A DNA stretch of 64,000 nt from Streptomyces sp. B21-105 (GCF_036898465.1 NZ_JARUMJ010000001.1:3100001-3164000); one strand, 5' to 3'; numbered from the stretch's first letter, positions 41,492-51,133 are shown. The notes: generated by a model from the sequence alone, not told the origin. Made by a program: numbers and translations.

Positions 41492-41911
41492 ATGCATCGA
41501 ATGGGTGACCTGCGCGGGTGGTGCTCGTTGCTCATGGCGACGGGTTCTTCGGGTGGCTTCGGGCCGGGGGTGACAGGGGTGGGTGAGCTGCGGAGTGTCG
41601 CGGCGTCGTTCGTCGTTCCCGGTCCGTCCGGTGTGGCCGTCCGGACCCGCCTCAAGTCCCTGACGCCCGGGGATGGGAAGGTGCTGCGTCTGATGGGTGC
41701 GCATCTGGGGTCGCCGGCGGCGAAGGACCTCAAGGCGCGCTGCCGGGACGGTCTTTCGCATTCCGGTGAGGCGTGGGCGGTGAGTAGGCGGGAGCTGACG
41801 CCGTTGTCGTCTTCGCGGTGGGCGGGGGCGATCACCAAGGCCACGCACGACCAGTGGGCGCTGGCCCGCCGCTGCCAGTCGGAAAGATCGGCCACACCGG
41901 GCCGGACCTGA
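41492..41911 (+). pseudogene. Truncated TnpB-type (IS607-like) N-terminal fragment
   Basis: VRTRLKSLTPGDGKVLRLMG, AHLGSPAAKDLKARCRDGLS and SSSRWAGAITKATHDQWALA match the N-terminus of actinobacterial TnpB-like transposases. The fragment ends abruptly at RRCQ, where a LacI C-terminal coding remnant begins. The RuvC domain is absent. Confidence 0.7.
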
Positions 41912-41982
41912 TCGACAGGACCCTGGTCCCGACCCGGCTGATCGTCCGCGCGAGCACCGGAGCGCCGCCGCCCTCGCCGTAA
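41881..41982 (+). pseudogene. LacI-family regulator, last ~33 codons
   Basis: Reads GKIGHTGPDLIDRTLVPTRL then IVRASTGAPPPSP-stop, the conserved C-terminus of LacI/GalR proteins (VPTRLIVRASTG). The rest of the gene has been replaced by the TnpB fragment. It lies between the two GH5 genes that carry LacI-type palindromes, so it was probably their local repressor. Confidence 0.65.
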
Positions 41983-42036
41983 GAAGCGTCGCCGCCGTCG
42001 CCGTAAAAGAGAGCGCCGCGGCGCTGAACCATGCGT

Positions 42037-42070
42037 TACGGGCCCGGCGAGAGAACTCGCCGGGCCCGTA
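42037..42070. terminator. Bidirectional hairpin terminator
   Basis: Perfect 15-bp stem TACGGGCCCGGCGAG / CTCGCCGGGCCCGTA with an AGAA loop, between the rightward LacI remnant and the leftward GH5 gene. Confidence 0.85.
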
Positions 42071-42108
42071 CGCGCCGGATCAGCCGCCGGGGGCGGCAGG
42101 CGCCGCCG

Positions 42109-43617
42109 TCAGCTCCTCGCCCACTGCTGGTTGGTGCTGCCGTTGCAGTGCCAGACGTCCACCGAGGTGCCGTTGCCGGTGCCCGCGCCTGCCGCGTCCA
42201 GGCAGAGCTCCGGGTTCGCGACGCTGGTCACCGAGAGGTCCGCGTTCACGTTCCACTGCTGTGCCGCCGCGCCGGTGCAGTCGGAGATGACCACCGGGTC
42301 GCCCGCCGTGGCTCCGGTGCCTCCCACCGTCATGCACTTGTTGCCGTACACGGTGAGCTGCTTGTCCGCGTTCCAGTTCCAGGACTGGTTGCCGCCGGCG
42401 TTGCAGTCCCACAGGTCGAGCTGGGTGCCGTTGGCCGTGCTGAAGCCGGGCACGTCGACGCAGCGGCCCGAGCCCACTCCGCGCAGGACCTCACCGGGAG
42501 GCGCGGGCGGCAGGTCGTTGACGGGCGCGGTCCTGCCGAAGCCGTAACCCCAGCGCAGCAGCGCGACGCCGGTGGCGCTGTTGTCCACCAGGTTGCCCTT
42601 GGCGTCCAGCGACTCGATCGAGTAGGCGTCGCCGAACCTCAGGCCCGGCCAGTACACCAGTCCCATCCCCTTGCTGCGGGCGGTGTTCGCCACGGCCGCG
42701 AGGTACGAGGTGTAGATGTTGCCGTTCCACGCGCCGTAGTTCAGACCGATGGTCATCGGGGCGCCGGCCTCGTCGATGATGGTCCGGCCGGCGTACTTGC
42801 CGATACGGGCTTCGAGGTCGGCGGTCCAGTCCGACTGCTGGGTGTAGCTGTTCCAGAACCCGTAGAAGTGCAGCGACAGCAGCGTCCCGCGCAGCGCGCG
42901 GGCCGCGCCGACGCCGGTGACGTTGTCGTTGTAGCCGGTGCCGCTGATCACGACACGGCCGCGCGGGACGTCCTTGTGCTGGGCCAGCCAGCCGCTGGTG
43001 ACGGACACCCACTGGTCGAGGGTGTAGCCGTGCGGCTCGTTCATGGGCTCGAAGTAGACCCGCGGGTTGTGCCGGTACTCCCGGACCACGGTGTTCCACA
43101 TCTTCTTCCAGGCGGCCGTGTCGTCGACCAGGCCGTCCTTGCTGGTGTCGGCCTCCCAGTAGCTGACGATGACCTTGTCACCGTGGGCCGTGGCGGCGTC
43201 GATCGTCGCCCTGTACGACTTCCACCAAGTGGTGCCCACGGTCGCCGGGTTGATCGGCAGGCGCAGTGTGTTGGCGCCCAGGTTCTTCTTGAAGCCGCTC
43301 ACCATGCGGACCGTGGTGCGGTACACCGTGCGGTAGTCGTCGGTCACCTTCAGCCCGCTGGGCACCACCGCGTCGCCGGCGTAGTTGTCCCGCGGGTCCG
43401 CCCAGTTCACCCCGCGGAAGTCACTGGTACCGCCCTTCGGCGCGGACTTGTCCGGCGCGTACGAGCCGGCTGAGGCCTTGCCGGCCGACTGGGCGGCCTG
43501 CGGGGCGGCCGGCCGGGCGAGGGCGGGTGCGGGGGCGGTCAGCAGCATCAGGGCCGCGCCGAAGCCGGCCATGAGCACACCGGCCGGTCTTCTCGACCTC
43601 CTCGAGGTCTTGGTCAT
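42109..43617 (-). CDS. Secreted GH5 glycoside hydrolase with C-terminal ricin-type domain
   Basis: 502 aa from ATG 43617 (GGAGAACGAC upstream). Signal peptide AGVLMAGFGAALMLLTAPAP. GH5 core homologous to the 38.7-kb enzyme (FRGVNWADPRDNYAGDAVV), acid E194 in YFEPMNEPHGY and nucleophile E283 in IIDEAGAPM. Residues ~375-502 form a ricin B-type lectin with QxW repeats (NQSWNWN, AQQWNVN, NQQWARS). The lectin should target the enzyme to polysaccharide. Confidence 0.88.
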   Translation of the reverse strand: MTKTSRRSRRPAGVLMAGFGAALMLLTAPAPALARPAAPQAAQSAGKASAGSYAPDKSAPKGGTSDFRGVNWADPRDNYAGDAVVPSGLKVTDDYRTVYRTTVRMVSGFKKNLGANTLRLPINPATVGTTWWKSYRATIDAATAHGDKVIVSYWEADTSKDGLVDDTAAWKKMWNTVVREYRHNPRVYFEPMNEPHGYTLDQWVSVTSGWLAQHKDVPRGRVVISGTGYNDNVTGVGAARALRGTLLSLHFYGFWNSYTQQSDWTADLEARIGKYAGRTIIDEAGAPMTIGLNYGAWNGNIYTSYLAAVANTARSKGMGLVYWPGLRFGDAYSIESLDAKGNLVDNSATGVALLRWGYGFGRTAPVNDLPPAPPGEVLRGVGSGRCVDVPGFSTANGTQLDLWDCNAGGNQSWNWNADKQLTVYGNKCMTVGGTGATAGDPVVISDCTGAAAQQWNVNADLSVTSVANPELCLDAAGAGTGNGTSVDVWHCNGSTNQQWARS

Positions 43618-43760
43618 GTCGTTCTCCAGTGACGGGAATCGCGGGGAGGGAGGCCGGAAGGCGGGTTCGTCGCCCGAGCCGAGGCGGTGAGAAACCGGGT
43701 CCGGGTCCAGGTCCGGTCCAAATCCGGGTCCGGATGCAGGCACTCGGGCCCGTGTGAACC

Positions 43761-43784
43761 GGCCATGGTTACGTAACCATGGCC
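43761..43784. promoter_or_regulatory. 24-bp perfect palindrome upstream of the second GH5 gene
   Basis: Fully symmetrical around CATGGTTACGTAACCATG, extended by GGC/GCC on each side. Shares the TTACGTAA core with the operators at 38593 and 38658, but the flanks differ. Confidence 0.75.
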
Positions 43785-44494
43785 CGGACACTGGCACGCC
43801 ACCGGCACCGGTGACAAGAGGCATCGCCCACGTGAAAACCCGTCGAGGCCGACGACTTCGACGTTCTCGGAACCGGCGGGACAGCACCGTCGCCGCCCGG
43901 GCGGGCCCCGACGGAACCGGCTTCACCGGTCTCTTCACCGATGCCTTCGTCGAACCCTTCGTCGAACCATTCACCGAAGTCCGTCGCCGAACCGGTTCGC
44001 GCGCGGAGGGGAAGGTAGGAGGTGACCGTGCAGGCGCCCCGACGCGTCGCGCGCGCCCCGAAGCACATCGCCACCCTCGTGGCAGCGACGCCGCGCGCCG
44101 ACTCCCCACATCCACACCCACCGCGCCCACCAGGCAGAACGGCGCGCGCCACCCGCTGCCGAAGCCGCACCCCGCAGCCCGGAGCCGCGCCGGGACGGTA
44201 CGTCCGCCGGGGGCGCGTCCATCAAGTGCGCCCCCCGCTCCGCCCCCTCGGAATTCCCGGACGTCGGAGGTATTGACGCGTCCCACCTCCCGCCTTTAAC
44301 GTCTGCCCGACCTTACGAACACTGTGCGATATTTCGGACGCCTTGCCCCGGCTGGACAGGGAAGTCGACTGCGCAGATCTTCTTGGTCGAGGACCGCGAC
44401 GACACCCCTCACGCGACACATTTCGCGCGACAGCGGTCACCACCAGGCCGAAACCGGGCCGATGCAGACATCTGCAGAACGACAGGAGACGTAC
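43785..44494. other. Intergenic region without supported gene
   Basis: Open frames here have no domains. It contains a short direct repeat (TTCGTCGAACC, 43946-43968) and, near 44270-44340, a likely promoter (TTGACGCG at 44273) for the GH43 gene. Confidence 0.4.
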
Positions 44495-45928
44495 ATGTCC
44501 GCGCTGCGCGCACGGCTGTCGGCGATATTGGTCGCCGCGTGCCTCCTCTTCACAGGCCAAGCCCTGACCACACCGCAACCGGCGGCCGCCGCCGACCCCG
44601 GCTACCTGATGGTGCACTTCACCGGGGAGGGCTCGACCAACCAGCAGATGTACCTCTCGCACAGCACGGACGGCGTGCACTGGAGCGACCTCAACGGCGG
44701 CGGGATGGTCCTGCGGTCCACGGTCGGCACGAAGGGCGTGCGCGACCCCGCGTTCGTGAGGTCTCCCGACGGCAGCAAGTACTGGATCGTCGCGACCGAC
44801 CTGTGCATCGACTGCGGGCAGACGTGGAGCCAGTCCATCAACAACGGCAGCCGCAACCTCGTGGTGTGGGAGTCGACGGACCTGGTCACGTGGTCGCAGC
44901 CGCGACTGCTGGACGTGGCCGGCGCGATCCCCGACGGACGCAACGCGTGGGCGCCCGAGGCGATCTGGGACCCGGCCAGTAACGACTACATCCTGTACTG
45001 GGCGACGAACGTGCCCCTCAACGGCGCGACGAAGCACCGCATCTACTACGCCCACACCAGCGACTTCCGCTCCATCAGCACCCCGCAGAGCTACATCAGC
45101 CGCCCCGGAGCGCAGGAGATCATCGACACCCAGATCATCGAGGTGCCGGCCGGCGTCGGCAACTACCGCTACGTCCGGGCCTCCGGCGACGGCCAGATCA
45201 CCCTCGAGGGCAGCAACTCGATCCTCGGGACGTGGACCAACCTCGGCAACCTCTCCGGCATCGGCCTGACCGGATCGATGGTCGAGGGCCCGATGTGGAT
45301 GAAGTTCAACGGCACCAACAAGTGGGCCCTGTACCTCGACCAGTACGCCACCAGCGGCGGCTACATGCCGGTCCTCACGACCGACCCCTCCAACCCCGCC
45401 GCCTACCAGAAGCAGGCGTCGAGCAGCTACAACATGGGCGGCACGAAGAAGCGCCACGGCTGGATCATGAACCTGACGGCCGCCGAGGAGAGCCGTGTGC
45501 TCACCCGCTGGCCCAACACCCCGGCCAACCGCCTCCAGTCGTACAACTTCCAGGACCGGTACGTGCGGCACACGAACATGGACGTGCGCATCGACCCGAA
45601 CGTCAGCCCCGCCGACGACTCCCGGTTCCGGATCAGGACCGGTCTCGCGGGCACCGGCACCGTCTCCTTCGAGTCGGTGAACTTCCCCGGACACTTCCTG
45701 CGGCACTCCAACTTCGACTTCCAGCTGGCCTACAACGACGGCAGCAGCCAGTTCGCCCAGGACGCGACCTTCCGCCAGGTCGCCGGACTCGCCGACTCCA
45801 CCTGGTCGTCCTTCCAGTCGTACAACTTCCCCGACCGCTACATCCGCCACTACGCCTACGAGCTGCGGCTGGATCCGATCACCAACGCGACCGGACGCGG
45901 CGACGCCACCTTCCGCGTGACGAGCTGA
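44495..45928 (+). CDS. Secreted GH43 family enzyme with AbfB (CBM42) domain
   Basis: 477 aa from ATG 44495 (AGGAGAC upstream). The signal is LSAILVAACLLFTGQALTTP. A five-bladed GH43-type propeller follows (GVRDPAFVRSPDGSKYWIVA, NAWAPEAIWDPASNDYILYW, with catalytic D and E near GSMVEGPMWMK). The last ~140 residues form an AbfB arabinose-binding domain (RLQSYNFQDRYVRHTNMDV, then FESVNFPGHFLRHSNFDFQL, and FQSYNFPDRYIRHYAYELRL). Likely a secreted arabinofuranosidase or arabinanase feeding the intracellular GH51 enzyme. Confidence 0.85.
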   Translation: MSALRARLSAILVAACLLFTGQALTTPQPAAAADPGYLMVHFTGEGSTNQQMYLSHSTDGVHWSDLNGGGMVLRSTVGTKGVRDPAFVRSPDGSKYWIVATDLCIDCGQTWSQSINNGSRNLVVWESTDLVTWSQPRLLDVAGAIPDGRNAWAPEAIWDPASNDYILYWATNVPLNGATKHRIYYAHTSDFRSISTPQSYISRPGAQEIIDTQIIEVPAGVGNYRYVRASGDGQITLEGSNSILGTWTNLGNLSGIGLTGSMVEGPMWMKFNGTNKWALYLDQYATSGGYMPVLTTDPSNPAAYQKQASSSYNMGGTKKRHGWIMNLTAAEESRVLTRWPNTPANRLQSYNFQDRYVRHTNMDVRIDPNVSPADDSRFRIRTGLAGTGTVSFESVNFPGHFLRHSNFDFQLAYNDGSSQFAQDATFRQVAGLADSTWSSFQSYNFPDRYIRHYAYELRLDPITNATGRGDATFRVTS

Positions 45929-45942
45929 CCCGACCGGGATGG

Positions 45943-45975
45943 AATGCCGGCGCTCCGCGGACGAGCGCCGGCATT
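45943..45975 (+). terminator. Hairpin between the GH43 and multidomain glycosidase genes
   Basis: Perfect 13-bp stem AATGCCGGCGCTC / GAGCGCCGGCATT with a 7-base loop, 14 bp after the GH43 stop. Confidence 0.8.
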
Positions 45976-46026
45976 CGCGACCCCGCACTCCGATCCACCG
46001 CACCAGTACCGATGGAGATCCCGGTA

Positions 46027-49000
46027 ATGCGTCAACGATCCAGATCCCGCAACCGCCTGGCGGCCGCCCTGTGCGGCTCGTTGCTGTCGACGACCCTGCT
46101 GGCCGTGGGCCCGGGGGCCACCGCCGCCCAGGCGGCCGACGACCCCAACGCCGTCGCGCTCGACAAGGACGCGATCCTCGCCGCCAACCAGCTCGACGAG
46201 CGGCAGTGGTACAAGGACAACATCCCGTTCCTCGACACGCCCGACAACGACATCGACGACGTCTACTACTACCGGTGGAGCACCTACAAGCGTGCGCTCC
46301 GCTACACCGTGCCGGGCACGGGGTACGTGTCGACCGAGTACGACGTGCCGATCGGCTACGCCGGCAACCCGTACACGGCGCTCCCGGACGCGGCCGGCTA
46401 CCACCTGCTGGACGGGCGCTGGCTGCACAACCGCGACTACGCGGGCGACTACCTGGACTTCTGGCTGCGCGGCGCGGGCAAGTCGGGTGCACGCAACTTC
46501 AGCGAGTGGATCACGAGCGCCGCCTACCAGCGCTATCTCGTGACCGGTGACGCCGCGCAGATCAAGTCGGCCCTCCCCCACCTCATCGCCCTGTACAAGG
46601 GGTGGGACTCCAACCTCACCACCGACATCACGGTGAACGGCACCCAGTCGACGAGCGACCTCTACCACCAGACGCCGCTGTCCGACGCCACGGAGTACAC
46701 CGAGACGTCGATGCACAGCAGCAACTGGTTCAGCGGCGGCCGCGGCTACCGGCCCACGATCAACGCGTACATGTACGCCGCCGCCCAGTCGATCAGCAAG
46801 ATCGCCACCATGACCGGGGACACGGCGACCGCGAACGACTACGACGCGAAGGCGGCGCAGCTCAAGTCCGCGGTGCAGAACTCGCTCTGGGACCCGCAGC
46901 GCGCCTCCTTCATGCAGGTCTACAACACGGACGGCACCAACGGCGCCCTGAAGGAGACCAGGACGACGTGGCGGGAGCTGATGGGCTACGCCCCCTGGGC
47001 GTTCGAGCTGCCTGACGCGCAGTACTCGTCGGCGTGGAAGCACCTGACGGACGCCAAGAAGTTCAAGGCGCCGTTCGGGCCCACGACCCTGGAGCGGACG
47101 CACGACTTCGAGGCCGAGCAGGCCGCCGTCACCCACGCCAACACCCACGACACGACGTCCGCCTCCAACGGCAAGTACGTCGGCCAGATCGACTTCGACG
47201 ACAGCTCGGTCACCTTCACCGTGGACGCGCCCGGCGACGGCACGTACCCGGTCACGGTCTACTACGCCAACGGCACGTCCGGCACCTCGACGCACAACGT
47301 CGTCGTCAACGGTGACACCGCCCACCCGGTCACCGTCAGCTACGCGCCCACCGGCAGCTGGGGGAGCTTCTCGGAGTCGAAGTCCGTCACCGTGCAGGTT
47401 CCGATGAAGACCGGGGCCAACACGCTGAAGTTCGCCAAGGGAACGAGTTTCGCCGAGCTCGACCGCATCGCGGCGAACCCGTACTTCAACTACCAGGCGA
47501 TTCCCGCCCAGCAGAACCGCGACGACGCCAACTGCTGCCACTGGAACGGCCCGAGCTGGCCCTACCAGACGAGCCAGGTCCTCACCGGCATGGCGAACCT
47601 GCTCCAGGACTACCCGGCGCAGAGCTACGTCACCAAGGCCGACTACGCGACCATGCTCGCCCAGTTCGCCGACCTCCAGCACAAGGACGGCAAGCCCTAC
47701 ATCGCCGAGGCCGCCAACGGCGACACCGGCGACTGGATCTACGACGGGCTCAACTTCAGCGAGAACTACAACCACTCCAGCTTCAACGACCTCGTCCTCA
47801 CCGGCCTGCTGGGCATCAAGCCGCAGGCGGGCAACACGCTGGTGCTGAAGCCGCTGATCCCGGCGAACTGGGACTGGTTCGCGGTGGAGAGCCTGCCCTA
47901 CCACGGGCACACCTACTCGATCCGCTGGGACCGTGACGGCACCCACTACGGCAAGGGCAGCGGTCTGCAGGTCTTCCAGGACGGCCAGCGCGTCCTGCAG
48001 TCGGCGACCCTCGGCAACACCACCGTGAACGTGGCCGCCCCGGTCACCCAGGCGCAGCCCGCGCGGATGATGAACGTGGCCGCGAACCCGCTGACCGCCG
48101 AGCAGGACTGGCTGGGCCGCGCCGTCACGCAGCCCTTCCCGAAGGCCTTCGCCTCCTACACCAACACCGTCTCCAACGGCCCGCACTGCCACAGCGGCCA
48201 GACCTGCAAGCCCACCACCTTCGACGCCCCGCTGCGGGCCACCGACGGCTGGATCCGCTACGACAAGACCCCCGACGACCGCTGGACCAACTCCGGCTCG
48301 CCGAACACCACCGACCACCTCGGCGTCGACTTCGGTGCGCCGCGGAAGATCAACGAGGTGAAGTTCTACACCTACGACGACGGCGCGAACATCCGCGTCC
48401 CGGCGAGCTACACGGTGCAGTACCTCGCCAACGGCTCGTGGGTGAACGTCCCGAACCAGACGAAGAGCCCGGCCGCACCCGTCGCCGACAACGCCAACGA
48501 GGTGACCTTCCCGACGATCACCACGTCTCAGTTCCGGGTCCTCTTCACTCCGCAGGCCGGCAAGTTCGTCGGCGTCACCGAGCTGGAGTCCTGGTACCCG
48601 GAGACCCCGGCCGTGAAGATCGTCAACAAGAACAGCAACCTGGAGCTCGGCATCTCCGGCTCCTCGATCAGCCCCGGTGGCGCCGCCCAGCAGCAGACGG
48701 CCGACAGCTCGGCCAACCACCACTGGACGGTCGTCCCCGCCGAGAACGGCTACTACAAGATCTTCAACACCAACAGCGGTCAGGTCCTCGGCATCAAGGA
48801 CGCCTCCAAGACGGCCGGCGCCATAGCCCTGCAGTGGGGTGACACCCTCACCGCCGACCACCTGTGGTCGCTGGTGGACGCGGGCAACGGCTACTGCAAG
48901 ATCGTCAACAAGAACAGCGGCATGGTCCTGGGCGTCCAGGGCATGTCCACCGCGTCCGGCGCCACGGTCCTGCAGTGGGACGACAGCGGCACCGCCGACC

Positions 49001-49053
49001 ATCTGTGGCGCCTCGTCACGGACGACGGATCCACCCCGTTCGCCACCTCCTGA
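46027..49053 (+). CDS. Large secreted multidomain glycosidase (MGH1/GH63-like, with lectin modules)
   Basis: 1008 aa from ATG 46027. Signal peptide LAAALCGSLLSTTLLAVGPG. The N-terminal ~470 residues are a six-hairpin (alpha/alpha) toroid resembling MGH1/GH63 enzymes (DDVYYYRWSTYKRALRYTVP, TSMHSSNWFSGGRGYRPTIN, CCHWNGPSWPYQTSQVLTG), interrupted by a CBM35-like beta insertion (~355-480). Then come a C-terminal cap, an F5/8-type discoidin domain (~690-855; TDHLGVDFGAPRKINEVKFY), and a ricin-type lectin with HLW/HHW repeats. Its substrate, perhaps a galactan or arabinan side chain, is not known. Confidence 0.78.
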   Translation: MRQRSRSRNRLAAALCGSLLSTTLLAVGPGATAAQAADDPNAVALDKDAILAANQLDERQWYKDNIPFLDTPDNDIDDVYYYRWSTYKRALRYTVPGTGYVSTEYDVPIGYAGNPYTALPDAAGYHLLDGRWLHNRDYAGDYLDFWLRGAGKSGARNFSEWITSAAYQRYLVTGDAAQIKSALPHLIALYKGWDSNLTTDITVNGTQSTSDLYHQTPLSDATEYTETSMHSSNWFSGGRGYRPTINAYMYAAAQSISKIATMTGDTATANDYDAKAAQLKSAVQNSLWDPQRASFMQVYNTDGTNGALKETRTTWRELMGYAPWAFELPDAQYSSAWKHLTDAKKFKAPFGPTTLERTHDFEAEQAAVTHANTHDTTSASNGKYVGQIDFDDSSVTFTVDAPGDGTYPVTVYYANGTSGTSTHNVVVNGDTAHPVTVSYAPTGSWGSFSESKSVTVQVPMKTGANTLKFAKGTSFAELDRIAANPYFNYQAIPAQQNRDDANCCHWNGPSWPYQTSQVLTGMANLLQDYPAQSYVTKADYATMLAQFADLQHKDGKPYIAEAANGDTGDWIYDGLNFSENYNHSSFNDLVLTGLLGIKPQAGNTLVLKPLIPANWDWFAVESLPYHGHTYSIRWDRDGTHYGKGSGLQVFQDGQRVLQSATLGNTTVNVAAPVTQAQPARMMNVAANPLTAEQDWLGRAVTQPFPKAFASYTNTVSNGPHCHSGQTCKPTTFDAPLRATDGWIRYDKTPDDRWTNSGSPNTTDHLGVDFGAPRKINEVKFYTYDDGANIRVPASYTVQYLANGSWVNVPNQTKSPAAPVADNANEVTFPTITTSQFRVLFTPQAGKFVGVTELESWYPETPAVKIVNKNSNLELGISGSSISPGGAAQQQTADSSANHHWTVVPAENGYYKIFNTNSGQVLGIKDASKTAGAIALQWGDTLTADHLWSLVDAGNGYCKIVNKNSGMVLGVQGMSTASGATVLQWDDSGTADHLWRLVTDDGSTPFATS

Positions 49054-49064
49054 CGGGCTCTCCC

Positions 49065-49099
49065 CCGCCGCGGCGGCGTCCCCGACGCCGCCGCGGCGG
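49065..49099 (+). terminator. Strong terminator after the multidomain glycosidase
   Basis: Perfect 16-bp stem CCGCCGCGGCGGCGTC / GACGCCGCCGCGGCGG with a CCC loop, 11 bp after the stop. Confidence 0.88.
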
Positions 49100-49301
49100 A
49101 CCAGGAACAGTGCGGGAGCCTCGGCGACGCTCCCTGCGGCGGTCCCGGCGTCCGGGTCCCGTCCGGCCCACGCGGGGTGCGCGGGGGGAGTACGGTTGCG
49201 GCACTGAGCGCATCTCGCACGCCGTCACCCGTTTCGGCGTCGCCCTCGGAGAACGGCACAGGCCGGCGCCCATCGGGATCCGGCCGGAAGAGAGCCGCAC
49301 C

Positions 49302-49361
49302 ATGCCTTTTGGCTCGTACAGCCACGCCCCGTCGCGCGTCAGGTCCCGCGCGGCGCGATAG
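49302..49361 (+). CDS. 19-aa short ORF in a structured leader
   Basis: MPFGSYSHAPSRVRSRAAR-stop, with GGAAGAGAG 8 bp upstream, and a perfect 15-bp hairpin 12 bp after the stop. It could be a leader peptide controlling the downstream small Cys-rich and AlaDH-like genes. Weakly supported. Confidence 0.3.
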   Translation: MPFGSYSHAPSRVRSRAAR

Positions 49362-49372
49362 CGGAATTCCCC

Positions 49373-49407
49373 GGATGCCGGGATGCCTCCGAGGCATCCC
49401 GGCATCC
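49373..49407 (+). terminator. Perfect hairpin before the Cys-rich gene
   Basis: GGATGCCGGGATGCC / GGCATCCCGGCATCC with a 5-base loop. It lies between the short ORF and the gene at 49445; an attenuator or boundary element. Confidence 0.75.
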
Positions 49408-49444
49408 GGCGTACGCCCCCAACCGATCAAGAGGATGCGGACGC

Positions 49445-49717
49445 ATGTATTCACAGGACTCGATCTCCGGCCACCGCCGCGGCCGCCCCGAACCGACCCC
49501 GGAGATGCTCTCCGGGCTGGTTTGCCTCATCTGCACGACCGACTACCGCGACGCACCCGACACGGAGGCGGTGGTGGTTTCCCACCGCGACGGCAGGCAG
49601 CTTCTCGCCTGTCGCGGAACGTGCGCCCGCATGGCGTGCGGTGCGGTCGGCGGTCTGGACGAGACGCCGCTGCCGCTGGCCGAGCGCGTCCGCGGGCACC
49701 GGTCCGGCGGATCCTGA
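49445..49717 (+). CDS. Small Cys-rich hypothetical protein
   Basis: 90 aa. Contains CLICTTDYRD and CRGTCARMACG, so four to five Cys that might bind zinc. The N-terminus is basic (SGHRRGRPEPTPEM). AGAGGAT precedes the ATG. It stands 92 bp before the AlaDH-like gene. I do not recognise the family. Confidence 0.55.
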   Translation: MYSQDSISGHRRGRPEPTPEMLSGLVCLICTTDYRDAPDTEAVVVSHRDGRQLLACRGTCARMACGAVGGLDETPLPLAERVRGHRSGGS

Positions 49718-49809
49718 CCCGTACCCCGGGCAGCCACGGCAAGCGCGGCACGAACGACGCCGGCGACGCGAACCATATGAACCACATGCAGAACATGACG
49801 AGGAAACGA

Positions 49810-51006
49810 ATGAGCCTGTTGAGTCTCGGAGTACTCGCCTCCTCCCACAAGGAGAACGAGTTTCGCCTGCCGCTGCACCCCGCCCACCTGCACCGGATCG
49901 CCTCGGACGTACGCGAAAGGATCTTCCTCGAACAGGGCTACGGCGAGCGGTTCGGCGTCGCCGACGACGCGCTGCGACCGCTCGTGGCGGGACTACGCTC
50001 CCGCGAGCGGCTCCTCGACGAGTGCGACGTGCTGCTGCTGCCCAAGCCCCTGCCCGACGACGTCGCCGCGCTGAGCCGGGGCCAGGTGCTGTGGGGATGG
50101 CCGCACTGTGTACAGGACGCGAGGATGACGCAGCTCGCCATCGACCGTCAGGTGACGCTCATCGCCTGGGAGGCCATGAACCACTGGACGTCCACGGGCG
50201 CCTTCAGCGTCCATGTGTTCCACAAGAACAACGAGCTCGCGGGCTACTGCTCGGTGCTGCACGCCCTGCAACTCGGCGGGCTGACCGGCAGCTACGGGCG
50301 GCGTCTGCGCGCCGTGGTCATCAGTTTCGGCGCCACGGCGCGCGGAGCGGTCACGGGCCTCGGCGCCATGGGAGTCTCCGACGTCACGGTGCTCACCCAG
50401 CGCGCCGCGGCGGCGGTGGCCTCACCGATGCCGTCGGTCGTGATGAACCACTTCCAGGAGCAGGAGGACGATCCCTCGCGCCTCCAGGCACTCACCCCGG
50501 CCGGACCCGTGCCGCTCGCGGAGTATCTGGCCGGTTTCGACATCGTCGTCAACTGCGTCCGGCAGGACACCGACGCGCCGCTGACCTTCGTCACCGACGA
50601 GGAACTCGCCCTGTTCCGGCCGGGCTCCTTCTTCGTCGACGTCTCCTGCGACGAGGGCATGGGATTCTCCTGGGCCCGTCCGACCACCTTCAGCGAGCCG
50701 ATGCCCACGGTGGGGCCGGGCTGCCACTACTACGGGGTGGATCACAGCCCGTCCCACCTGTGGAACTCGGCCACGTGGGAGATCAGCGAGGCTCTCCTCC
50801 CCTACCTGCGCAAGGTCATGAGCGGCCCCGCGGCCTGGGAGGCCGACCCCACGGTCGGCAAGGCCGTCGAGATCCGCGACGGCGTCGTCCTGAACCCCAA
50901 GATCCTCTCTTTCCAGCACCGCTCGGCCTCCTACCCCCACACCCCCGAGATCCCACCCCCGGCCGCCGCCCCGGTGCCGCGCTCCGCCACCCGGCCGGCG
51001 GCCTGA
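49810..51006 (+). CDS. Alanine dehydrogenase / N5-(carboxyethyl)ornithine synthase-like enzyme
   Basis: 398 aa from ATG 49810 (GAGGAAACGA upstream). N-terminal AlaDH_PNT part: ASSHKENEFRLPLHPAHLHR and LLLPKPLPDDVAALSRGQVL. NAD-binding core: AVVISFGATARGAVTGLGAM with an incomplete GxGxxG, and VDVSCDEGMGFSWARPTTF. The order is that of N5-(carboxyethyl)ornithine synthases, which make opine-like amino acids. No second-substrate gene is adjacent. Confidence 0.78.
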   Translation: MSLLSLGVLASSHKENEFRLPLHPAHLHRIASDVRERIFLEQGYGERFGVADDALRPLVAGLRSRERLLDECDVLLLPKPLPDDVAALSRGQVLWGWPHCVQDARMTQLAIDRQVTLIAWEAMNHWTSTGAFSVHVFHKNNELAGYCSVLHALQLGGLTGSYGRRLRAVVISFGATARGAVTGLGAMGVSDVTVLTQRAAAAVASPMPSVVMNHFQEQEDDPSRLQALTPAGPVPLAEYLAGFDIVVNCVRQDTDAPLTFVTDEELALFRPGSFFVDVSCDEGMGFSWARPTTFSEPMPTVGPGCHYYGVDHSPSHLWNSATWEISEALLPYLRKVMSGPAAWEADPTVGKAVEIRDGVVLNPKILSFQHRSASYPHTPEIPPPAAAPVPRSATRPAA

Positions 51007-51133
51007 CGCAGCGGGGACGCGGCTGCGCCGTAGCCGGAAACGGGCCGTACGGGGGGAATCCGGTCCGCACGACGGGAATGGCGGTAGCCTACAATTAACT
51101 ATCCATGGAAGATGATTCTTCGGAAGACGAGTG

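Noticed and set aside
43754..44299. 181-aa ORF downstream of the palindrome
   Set aside because: Arg/Pro-rich shadow with no domain, spanning the promoter region of two divergent genes.
45856..49002. 1048-aa leftward ORF opposite the multidomain glycosidase
   Set aside because: Antisense shadow typical of high-GC DNA; no recognisable domain.
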